12,883 nucleotides of DNA from an uncultured Prevotella sp. (GTDB taxonomy: Bacteria; Bacteroidota; Bacteroidia; Bacteroidales; Bacteroidaceae): NCBI GenBank assembly GCA_900553285.1, contig USCX01000032.1:1-12883 (forward strand), in the 5' to 3' direction. The translations under genes were made by a program, and so were the position numbers. Shown here piece after piece: positions 7,865 through 12,883 of this stretch; the stretch's first letter is position 1; every line of letters begins with the position of its first letter. The notes beneath the pieces were generated by a model that was not told where the DNA came from, searched no databases, and saw only the letters and a program-made list of their open reading frames with translations.

Positions 7865-7898
7865 ACTTGCAAAGATAGTTTTTTCTTTTCAAGTATGT
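7861..7898. repeat. 9-base perfect inverted repeat around the HU-SPOR promoter and start
   Basis: ACATACTTG (7861-7869) and CAAGTATGT (7890-7898) are perfect inverted copies separated by 20 bases. The left arm contains the start codon of the HU-SPOR gene, and the space between holds its -7 box. This looks like an operator for a dimeric regulator. An mRNA hairpin is less likely, because the right arm lies upstream of the expected transcription start. Function is inferred from position only. Confidence 0.5.
7870..7877 (-). promoter_or_regulatory. Bacteroidota -7 box for the HU-SPOR/FHA operon
   Basis: On the minus strand this reads TATCTTTG followed by C, a good TAnnTTTG match. Only 5 bases separate it from the ATG at 7864, so transcription should begin at or very near the start codon, implying a nearly leaderless mRNA. 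No convincing TTTG -33 element is seen at the usual spacing. Confidence 0.55.
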
Positions 7899-7967
7899 AT
7901 GTCTGCACCCAAAAAGGTTGTGCTCCGGTTGCGTTTTTGTTTGGGCGGGCCGGCATGAGGCGTGAGT

Positions 7968-7992
7968 GGGCGGCGTTGAAAGACTGCCGCCC
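7968..7992. repeat. GC-rich inverted repeat between uvrA-like gene and HU-SPOR operon
   Basis: GGGCGGC (7968-7974) and GCCGCCC (7986-7992) form a perfect 7-base stem with an 11-base loop. It lies about 50 bases past the stop of the UvrA-like gene. No T-run follows on either strand, so a canonical terminator is not supported, but it may limit read-through or protect the 3' end. Confidence 0.4.
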
Positions 7993-8043
7993 GTGTAGTG
8001 GCGTTTGCCCGTGGAGCGGTTGAATGGATTATCCCTCAACGGT

Positions 8044-10530
8044 TTATAGTGAGAGGAAGCGACCGGTGATGCTGGCGGGGTTGGCTGCGAGTTGTTCCGG
8101 CGTGCCTTGCGCGACGATGGTGCCGCCTTCTTTTCCGCCGCCAGGGCCGAGGTCGATGACATAGTCGCTGTTGGCGATGACGTCGAGGTCGTGCTCTATA
8201 ATAATGAGTGTCGCACCGAGGTCGAGCAGTTGTTGGAACACGGCGATGAGGGTTTGTGTGTCGAGCGGATGCAGGCCGATGGTCGGTTCGTCGAAAATGA
8301 AGATGCTGTCGTCTTGTCGGGTTCCCATTTCCGTAGCCAGTTTCAACCGTTGGGCTTCACCGCCCGAAAGGCTTGTGGTGGCTTCGCCCAGTGTGATGTA
8401 ACCTAACCCGATGCGGTTGAGGGTTTCGAGGCGCGATTTCAGCGTTTTGTGGTGTGAGAGCACCTTTTCGGCCTCAGCCACATCCATTTTCATCAGTGCA
8501 GGCATCGAGTAGGAATGCCCGTCGGCCGTTTCCAGTCGGAATTCTTCTGACTTTTGTGCGTAGCGTGAACCGTGGCATGCCGGGCAGGGAATATCTACGT
8601 CGGGGAGGAACTGCACGTCGAGGCTGACTGTTCCTGTCCCGTCGCATACGGGACAGCGCAAAGCGCCTGTATTGTATGAGAAGTCGCCCGCCTTGACGGC
8701 GTTGGATTTTGCGGTCGGGGTCCTGGCAAACAGCCTGCGCAGGTCGTCGTGTACGTTGGCGTACGTGGCTACCGTTGAGCGTACGTTGGCACCGATAGGC
8801 GTGGAGTCGATGAGCTTGACGTTCTTGATCCCTTGGGCCGTGACGTGCTTGACGTGCGGCGGCAGTTGTTCTCCGCGGATGGAGGCTTGGAGTGCGGGCA
8901 TGAGACTTTCGAGGATGGTCGTGGTCTTTCCGGATCCCGATACACCCGTAATGGCGGTCATGCGCCCTTTGGGAATGCGTATTTCGAGGGGATGAACCGT
9001 GTGGATGGGGCCGGTCCGCATCTCGATCGTACCGTTCGGGAACATGTCTTCCAGTGCGGTGCGTTGGCGAATGATGAGGGGATGTTGCGCCGACAGGAAA
9101 GGGCCTATGAGCGATTTCGCATTTGTTTCAATTTGTGTGACTGTGCCTTGTGCAATGACTTCTCCTCCTTTTGCTCCGGCTGCCGGCCCCATTTCGATGA
9201 GCCAGTCGGCGTGCCGGAGAATTTGTGTGTCGTGGTCGACCAGCAGGACCGAGTTGCCATCATCGGTCAGGTCCTTCATCACGCCGATGAGGCCTTTGAT
9301 GTTGACCGGATGCAAGCCTATCGAAGGCTCGTCGAGCACGTAGACAACCCCTGTCGTTCGGTTGCGGACGCAGCGGGCCAGTTGCATTCGTTGGCGTTCG
9401 CCTGTCGACAGCGTGGAGCCGGCACGGTCCAGGCTGAGGTAGGAGAGGCCGAGTTCGAGCAGGCGGCGTGATGTGTCGAAATAAGACTGGCAGATGCTTT
9501 TGCACATGGGGCGCATTCGCTCAGGTAGCCAAGACGGGATTCCGCGGACCCAATCATCGAGCTGGCTGAGCGGCATTTCGCAGGCCTGAGCCAGATTTAA
9601 GCCGCGGATGAGCGGGGCACGGGCGGCCTCGTTGAGGCGGGTGCCGTGGCATTCGGGACAGACGTCCTGTTTCAGAAACTTTTCAACCCGCTTCATGCCT
9701 TTGTCGTCTTTGACTTTTGCTAAGGCATTTTCGACCGTGTATATGGCGTTGTAATAAGTGAAATCCATCTCGGCTGAGACTTCCGACGACTTGCTCTTAT
9801 ATATAATGTGTTTTTTGATGGCAGGCCCGTGAAAAACGATATCTTTTTCTTCCGGTGTCAGTTCTTCGAACGGTACGTCCGTGCGTACGCCCATGGCGCG
9901 GCAGACTTCTACCATCAGGGTCCACATCAGAGAGTTCCACGGTGCCACGGCACCTTGGTCGATGGTCAGGGTCGGGTCGGGCACGAGGGTTGAGGGGTCC
10001 ACCGTCATGACGGTGCCTATCCCGCCGCATTTCTTACAGGCTCCGCCGCTGTTGAACGACAAGTCCTCGGCTGTCGGTGCGTAGAAGTGTGCACCGCATT
10101 CAGGACAGGCCAGTTCCCGACCGGCGGCTACGTCGAGCGTAGGCGGACAGTAGTGGCCGTTTGGACACCGGTGGCTGGCCAGTCGGGAGAACATAAGGCG
10201 AAGGCTGTTGAGCAGTTCCGTGCCGGTACCGAAGGTGCTGCGTATGCCCGGCACTCCCGGGCGTTGGCGCAGAGCGATGGCGGCCGGGACGTATAGTATA
10301 TGGTCGACTTCTGCTTTCGGGGCTTGGGAAATGCGCCGCCGTGTGTAAGTGGAAAGCGCTTCGAGGTAACGCCTTGAACCTTCGGCATAGACTACGCCGA
10401 GGGCCAGGGATGATTTGCCTGACCCGGATACGCCTGCGACTCCTACGACTTGGTTCAAGGGTATGTCTACATCGATTCCTTTCAGGTTGTGCACCCTTGC
10501 ACCGCGTATCTCTATGTGGTCTCTTTCCAT
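8044..10530 (-). CDS. UvrA-like tandem ABC ATPase (UvrA2/DrrC-like)
   Basis: An 828-residue UvrA-family protein. ATPase I has Walker A GVSGSGKS at 33-40, signature LSTGERQRM at 374-382 and Walker B VVYVLDEPSIGLHP at 395-408. ATPase II has GVSGSGKT at 529-536, LSGGEAQR at 721-728 and FIFDEPTIGLHP at 744-755. Zinc sites: CPEC at 142-145 with CKKC at 165-168, and CPVC at 626-629 with CPAC at 649-652. CPEC also occurs at 291-294. Classical UvrA has about 940 residues and a UvrB-binding insertion; this one is about 110 shorter, like UvrA2 proteins linked to drug or DNA-damage tolerance. The first signature has Thr for the usual Gly. The ATG at 10530 begins conserved sequence (MERDHIEIRGARVHNLKG); the open frame extends to 10791, but that part contains the promoter. 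No uvrB or uvrC is nearby. Family is certain; the non-repair role is inferred. Confidence 0.9.
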   Translation of the reverse strand: MERDHIEIRGARVHNLKGIDVDIPLNQVVGVAGVSGSGKSSLALGVVYAEGSRRYLEALSTYTRRRISQAPKAEVDHILYVPAAIALRQRPGVPGIRSTFGTGTELLNSLRLMFSRLASHRCPNGHYCPPTLDVAAGRELACPECGAHFYAPTAEDLSFNSGGACKKCGGIGTVMTVDPSTLVPDPTLTIDQGAVAPWNSLMWTLMVEVCRAMGVRTDVPFEELTPEEKDIVFHGPAIKKHIIYKSKSSEVSAEMDFTYYNAIYTVENALAKVKDDKGMKRVEKFLKQDVCPECHGTRLNEAARAPLIRGLNLAQACEMPLSQLDDWVRGIPSWLPERMRPMCKSICQSYFDTSRRLLELGLSYLSLDRAGSTLSTGERQRMQLARCVRNRTTGVVYVLDEPSIGLHPVNIKGLIGVMKDLTDDGNSVLLVDHDTQILRHADWLIEMGPAAGAKGGEVIAQGTVTQIETNAKSLIGPFLSAQHPLIIRQRTALEDMFPNGTIEMRTGPIHTVHPLEIRIPKGRMTAITGVSGSGKTTTILESLMPALQASIRGEQLPPHVKHVTAQGIKNVKLIDSTPIGANVRSTVATYANVHDDLRRLFARTPTAKSNAVKAGDFSYNTGALRCPVCDGTGTVSLDVQFLPDVDIPCPACHGSRYAQKSEEFRLETADGHSYSMPALMKMDVAEAEKVLSHHKTLKSRLETLNRIGLGYITLGEATTSLSGGEAQRLKLATEMGTRQDDSIFIFDEPTIGLHPLDTQTLIAVFQQLLDLGATLIIIEHDLDVIANSDYVIDLGPGGGKEGGTIVAQGTPEQLAANPASITGRFLSL

Positions 10531-10658
10531 GTTTCCTGTATTTTGTCTCCGAGGTCTGTCGCGACGCTCATACGCTCGTTTTAGTTTCGCCGCGTGTAGG
10601 CGGTAGGCGTCGGCCTGTCTTTTTACATACTGACAAGGGAGAGATGGGGTGGAGAGGT

Positions 10659-10695
10659 ACGGGAAAATCCGTTTCCCGTCGGGCTCTCCCGAGCC
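10659..10695 (-). other. Two hairpins in the 5' leader of the uvrA-like gene
   Basis: Between the predicted transcription start near 10708 and the ATG at 10530 lie two perfect inverted repeats. ACGGGAAA (10659-10666) pairs with TTTCCCGT (10672-10679) around 5 bases, and GGCTC (10682-10686) pairs with GAGCC (10691-10695) around 4 bases. Neither is followed by a T-run on the transcribed strand, so attenuation is not evident; they may stabilise or control the transcript. Confidence 0.45.
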
Positions 10696-10713
10696 TCCTC
10701 CTGTTTTGTGGAA

Positions 10714-10744
10714 CAAAGATAGTGAACGGTGGGCGAAAGACAAA
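10714..10744 (-). promoter_or_regulatory. Full Bacteroidales promoter of the uvrA-like gene
   Basis: Minus strand: TTTG (10744-10741), a 19-base spacer, then TATCTTTG (10721-10714). This is the full TTTG-N19-TAnnTTTG arrangement of Bacteroidales housekeeping promoters. It predicts a leader of about 180 bases and rules out the upstream extension of the uvrA-like frame. Confidence 0.8.
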
Positions 10745-11213
10745 ACGGAATGAGCTTCAATCCACCGTCCGGTGTAAAGTTCCGTGGTCAATCGGCTTTA
10801 CGGCCGACACGTTCACCAAGGGTGTTCCGGTGATGCGGTCTCCCGTCTGGATGTCTTTTAGCTTAGGTGGAAAAGCATGTCCGGCAGGATTGCCCGTTGT
10901 GAGCGGACAAAGGGATTCGTGGCCTTCGGGCGCGTGGACGATTTCCTTTTATTTGTCTGGCTTCCCCGCATACCGGTGTCTGAGGTAGGTTTCCCTGTCG
11001 GATTTAATGATATTCCACACACCGTGAGGACGTTTGTCAGAGAAAAGAGCGTGCCACCGCGAAGGTATAGCAAAGAGCGTCGGCAGGAGGCCTTGACATG
11101 GCCGTTCTTCATGGGTTCCGTCTGGCGCTTCGGCCGGTCTTTATGCCGAACATGGAAAAAGAGGTCATAAACGCGGATTCATGCTCCATTAAGCGCATAA
11201 GAATCAACTCGTG
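10745..11213. other. Intergenic stretch without a convincing gene
   Basis: About 470 bases between the two outward-facing promoters of the uvrA-like gene and the lysO leader. Open frames on both strands (for example + 10877-11170 and - 10858-11112) have Arg/Ser-rich, gene-unlike translations and no -7 box before them. One minus-strand frame ending at 10757 is protein-like but has an internal TAA and no start codon, so it could be a gene remnant. I see no tRNA, tmRNA or RNase P landmarks. Confidence 0.5.
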
Positions 11214-11245
11214 TTTGGTTGTTTTCTTTCTTTTTGCTATCTTTG
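11214..11245 (+). promoter_or_regulatory. Full Bacteroidales promoter of the lysO leader
   Basis: TTTG (11214-11217), a 20-base spacer, then TATCTTTG (11238-11245) followed by C. Transcription should start near 11250-11252, directly at the foot of the structured leader and about 230 bases before the first lysO start codon. Confidence 0.8.
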
Positions 11246-11250
11246 CACAA

Positions 11251-11374
11251 AGAAAGAGCCACTGTACAATGATTACACATGCGCAAAATAACATCTTAAC
11301 TGCACAGCCGCTGCCCATAAGCTTGGGAGGCGGGCTGCCGCATCCTGTGCATGTACACTGGTTCAGTGGCTTTA
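11251..11374 (+). ncRNA. Structured 5' leader RNA, candidate cis-regulatory element of lysO
   Basis: The transcript right after the promoter can fold into three nested helices. P1: 11255-11264 with 11364-11373 (AGCCACTG/CAGTGGCT core, plus a G-U and an A-U pair). P2: 11277-11285 with 11338+ region at 11346-11354 (ACATGCGC/GTGCATGT core, one G-U). P3: 11308-11316 with 11325-11333 (CCGCTGCCC/GGGAGGCGG, one G-A mismatch and one U-G pair), extended by CAG/CTG past a bulged G. The P3 loop contains self-complementary AAGCTT. The 3' arm of P1 can instead pair with CACTG (11356-11360) as CACTG-GTT-CAGTG, followed by GCTTTATTT, giving two exclusive states as in riboswitches or attenuators. It lacks the sequence marks I know for the lysine riboswitch, and matches no other class I recall. 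A translated leader peptide (11269-11379) is the rival explanation. Confidence 0.5.
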
Positions 11375-11379
11375 TTTGA
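11269..11379 (+). CDS. Possible 36-codon leader peptide upstream of lysO
   Basis: An ATG about 18 bases after the predicted transcription start opens a 36-codon frame ending in TGA at 11377-11379. It begins MITHAQNNILTAQPL and ends HPVHVHWFSGFI. It has four His in all, three of them in HPVHVH, and no Lys codon, so it does not look like a classical lysine attenuator peptide. There is no signal peptide or domain. The frame is almost coextensive with the structured RNA, so translating ribosomes would melt the helices. It may be chance, a regulatory leader peptide, or a small protein. Confidence 0.25.
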   Translation: MITHAQNNILTAQPLPISLGGGLPHPVHVHWFSGFI

Positions 11380-11382
11380 TCC

Positions 11383-11473
11383 GTTTCGTTTTCTTTTTGT
11401 GTTGACTGGTCGTTTTTCCACCGTTCTGCGGGGAGAGACGTTTCTTACCGTATCATATCATTCTAAACGAAAC
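11383..11473 (+). promoter_or_regulatory. Long-range pairing that could mask the lysO translation start
   Basis: GTTTCGTTT (11383-11391) is perfectly complementary to AAACGAAAC (11465-11473), which ends 5 bases before the ATG at 11479. Pairing would bury the ribosome landing site in a 9-pair stem with a 73-base loop. The pairs are A/U-rich, so the effect is speculative. Confidence 0.3.
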
Positions 11474-11478
11474 TGTTT

Positions 11479-11757
11479 ATGCTGACCATATTTTTGATTA
11501 TGATGGCCGGTGTGATCATCGGCTACGCCCTGCGTCACGTGAAGTTTGTCCGGTATATCGAAAAAACTATCACGTTGACAATTTTCTTTATGCTTTTCAT
11601 CTTGGGACTTACGGTCGGGGGAAATCCTGTCATCGTTTCAGGCTTGGGCCGATTCGGTTGGCAGGCCATACTGTTGGCCACGGCCGGCTCGCTGGGCAGT
11701 GTGCTGGCTTCATGGATAGTTTACAATCTGTTTTTCAAGAAGGGAGGGAAACTATGA
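11479..11757 (+). CDS. LysO family transporter, N-terminal subunit
   Basis: A 92-residue, almost wholly hydrophobic protein with about three membrane helices (near 2-19, 30-50 and 60-84) and a basic C-terminus (FKKGGKL). It corresponds to the first part of the single-chain exporter YbjE/LysO of E. coli: a short helix, a loop, then the FFMLFILGLTVGGN segment, comparable to LILFFMGISL in YbjE. LysO exports L-lysine and toxic analogues such as thialysine. Here the protein is split, and the second part begins within the stop codon of this gene (ATGA), implying equal, coupled synthesis and assembly into one transporter. The gene lies behind a long structured leader, so expression is probably regulated. 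The pairing with the next gene makes the call firm. Confidence 0.8.
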   Translation: MLTIFLIMMAGVIIGYALRHVKFVRYIEKTITLTIFFMLFILGLTVGGNPVIVSGLGRFGWQAILLATAGSLGSVLASWIVYNLFFKKGGKL

Positions 11758-12374
11758 AAAATAGTCTGATAGTCTGTCTGATGTTTTGCGCCGGCTGCCT
11801 GATTGGGGCCACGTGTAAGCCGGATGTCGATTTTCATCCCGTCTCCATGTACGTGCTTTATACGCTCATGCTGCAAGTCGGCATCAGCATCGGCAGCATG
11901 GAAAACCTGAAGCAACTTGTGAGTAAACTTCGTCCCCGAATGCTTCTTCTGCCCTTGGGTACGGTTGTGGGGACACTCCTTTTCTCCGCCTCTGCCAGTT
12001 TGTTGATCAGTCGGTGGAGCGCGTTTGACTGCATGGCCGTCGGGAGCGGGTTTGCTTATTATTCGTTGTCGTCTATTCTCATCACGCAGTTCAAAACGCC
12101 TACGCTCGGTCTGCAACTGGCCACAGAGTTGGGCACCATTGCCTTGTTGACCAACGTGTTCCGGGAAATGATCGCCTTGTTGGGTAGCCCTTTGCTCAAA
12201 AAGTGTTTCGGCAGGCTGGCTCCCATCTCGGCCGCAGGCGTGAACTCTATGGATGTTGTGCTGCCGGTCATTACACGCTGTTCGGGTAAGGACATTATGC
12301 CTTTGGCCATTCTCCACGGTGTATTGATGGACTTTTCTGTGCCGTTCTTCGTTTCGTTCTTTTGCAGTTTGTAA
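11754..12374 (+). CDS. lysO: Lysine exporter LysO, C-terminal subunit
   Basis: A 206-residue membrane protein matching the C-terminal two thirds of E. coli LysO (YbjE, about 300 residues). Shared landmarks by eye are GSGFAYYSLSSILIT at 97-111 (YbjE ASGFGWYSLSGILLT), LTNVFREMIALL at 132-143 (NDLARELIAIM), NSMDVVLPVI at 164-173 (TSMDFTLPVL) and AILHGVLMDFSVPFF at 185-199. About six helices are visible. The start is the ATG at 11754, which overlaps the upstream stop by 4 bases and is preceded by a purine-rich AGGGAGGG, a strong Shine-Dalgarno-like tract unusual for this phylum. Expected role: efflux of lysine or toxic lysine analogues across the inner membrane. Transcription ends at the hairpin at 12443-12460. 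Confidence 0.88.
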   Translation: MKNSLIVCLMFCAGCLIGATCKPDVDFHPVSMYVLYTLMLQVGISIGSMENLKQLVSKLRPRMLLLPLGTVVGTLLFSASASLLISRWSAFDCMAVGSGFAYYSLSSILITQFKTPTLGLQLATELGTIALLTNVFREMIALLGSPLLKKCFGRLAPISAAGVNSMDVVLPVITRCSGKDIMPLAILHGVLMDFSVPFFVSFFCSL

Positions 12375-12442
12375 GGTCCAGCCGGGAATTTCTGTCGTCA
12401 TCCTCTGGTTACAGCGCCGAACGGTAGACATTTTTCATTACG

Positions 12443-12460
12443 TCCGGTGGCCGGATTTTT
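12443..12460 (+). terminator. Rho-independent terminator of the lysO pair
   Basis: TCCGG (12443-12447), loop TGG, CCGGA (12451-12455), then TTTTT (12456-12460). A compact GC stem followed directly by a T-run, 68 bases past the lysO stop and on the correct strand. The stem is only 5 pairs. Confidence 0.65.
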
Positions 12461-12503
12461 CGTTTGTTTTTCCTCCGGGCGTCGAGGCCGGTTTGTTCCG
12501 GAT

Positions 12504-12538
12504 GCGTCCGGGCTTATTCCGCGCCGGACGCGTCCGGC
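12504..12538. repeat. Palindrome cluster over the sulfatase 3' end
   Basis: GCCGGACGCGTCCGGC (12523-12538) is a perfect 16-base palindrome inside the last sulfatase codons. GCGTCCGG (12504-12511) is an inverted copy of CCGGACGC (12524-12531), so two alternative hairpins can form around the stop codon at 12514-12516. No T-run follows on the minus strand. It may act as a transcript 3'-end structure. Confidence 0.45.
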
Positions 12539-12883
12539 CATGGGACAGGGCGTCCTGTGGCGCTCATTACGGGGCGTTGGGCGCCATAGGATTTCAGCGT
12601 ATCTGTCAGTTCGTGAGCGAGCTGTTTTACGAGGTCCGGACGGTCTGCCACCAAGTTATGGCGTTCGCCGATGTCCTTGTTTATGTCGTAAAGCCGCAGT
12701 TCTTGTGTTTCCCAAAAATAAAGAAGATGATAATCGTCTTTCAGCAAGGCAGAGAAAGCGCCATATCCGGATTCAGTGTCCTGACTGCCGTCCCAACGGT
12801 TGGGAAAATGCCACACAATCGGGCGGTGCCGGTGTATTGTAGTATCGCGGAGTAAGCCGACGAAGCTCTGTCCGTCTACGGTT
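12514..12883 (-). CDS. S1-family sulfatase, C-terminal part
   Basis: The last 122 residues of a sulfatase whose catalytic N-terminal part lies beyond the right edge. The segment contains VDGQSFVGLL near its start, then IVWHFPNRW, YGAFSALLKDDYHLLYFWE, and the end-domain motif LRLYDINKDIGERHNLV, typical of formylglycine-dependent (S1) arylsulfatases. In these, the C-terminal subdomain packs against the active site and helps shape substrate choice. S1 sulfatases in Bacteroidales remove sulfate from host mucin or glycosaminoglycan sugars in the periplasm or at the surface. The active-site Cys/Ser motif and signal peptide cannot be seen here, so the substrate is unknown. The gene converges on lysO, and its stop (TAA) lies within a palindrome cluster. 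Confidence 0.85.
   Translation of the reverse strand, partial: TVDGQSFVGLLRDTTIHRHRPIVWHFPNRWDGSQDTESGYGAFSALLKDDYHLLYFWETQELRLYDINKDIGERHNLVADRPDLVKQLAHELTDTLKSYGAQRPVMSATGRPVPWPDASGAE

Noticed and set aside
10512..10571. 19-codon minus-strand frame overlapping the uvrA-like start (MSVATDLGDKIQ...)
   Set aside because: A short upstream frame of this kind is expected by chance; there is no Shine-Dalgarno tract, codon pattern or family support.
10531..10791. 87-residue N-terminal extension of the UvrA-like protein
   Set aside because: The full TTTG-N19-TATCTTTG promoter lies inside it, and conserved UvrA sequence starts at the ATG at 10530.
10341..10988. Plus-strand frame of 215 codons across the uvrA-like start
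   Set aside because: It is antisense to the ATPase I coding region and promoter, with a low-complexity Arg/Leu/Cys-rich translation and no promoter.
11251..11374. Leader as a known lysine riboswitch, T-box or signal-recognition RNA
   Set aside because: None of the sequence landmarks I know for these (the conserved lysine riboswitch core, the T-box antiterminator motif, the SRP apical loop) are present.
12447..12842. Plus-strand open frames opposite the sulfatase end
   Set aside because: The minus-strand frame carries clear sulfatase motifs; the plus-strand translations have none.
1..12883. Insertion sequence, CRISPR array, prophage or defence island
   Set aside because: No transposase, integrase, regularly spaced repeats, target-site duplications or tRNA-associated attachment sites were seen; gene content is chromosomal in character.

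Overview
The window looks like a Bacteroidales chromosome, probably a gut or host-associated species; the genus cannot be told. The evidence is several TAnnTTTG-type -7 promoter boxes, which are specific to Bacteroidota, a HU-CCDC81-SPOR protein, a two-gene LysO transporter, and an S1-family sulfatase at one edge. Base composition is moderately GC-rich throughout, with no sign of a mobile element, CRISPR array, tRNA or rRNA.

Left part (1-4705, minus strand): one transcription unit reads leftward. It holds a very large fusion protein of about 1282 residues, then, through a 4-base ATGA overlap, the start of an AmpG-like muropeptide permease that runs off the window. The fusion joins two glycosyltransferase-like domains, a HIT/GalT-superfamily DUF4922 domain and a SpoIID-type lytic transglycosylase domain, with no export signal. 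The pair suggests handling of peptidoglycan fragments in the cytoplasm.

Middle (4882-7898): a divergent promoter drives a six-helix membrane protein of unknown function to the right. Converging on it is a leftward three-gene operon: a HU-like/transmembrane/SPOR protein, a zinc-ribbon/FHA protein and a small exported protein. A 9-base perfect inverted repeat brackets the -7 box and start codon of this operon.

Right-middle (8044-10744, minus): a UvrA-like tandem ABC ATPase of 828 residues, shorter than classical UvrA and so UvrA2-like. It has a textbook Bacteroidales promoter and a 5' leader of about 180 bases with two hairpins.

Right (10745-12883): a stretch of about 470 bases with no convincing gene, then a strong rightward promoter. 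The leader behind it is about 230 bases and can fold into three nested helices. It also contains a competing 36-codon reading frame. The leader precedes a split LysO-type lysine exporter (two genes with an ATGA overlap) that ends at a hairpin terminator. The C-terminal end of a sulfatase enters from the right edge on the minus strand.

The strongest candidates for something undescribed are the structured lysO leader and the glycosyltransferase-DUF4922-SpoIID fusion coupled to the permease. All family calls come from reading motifs by eye; no database search was run.
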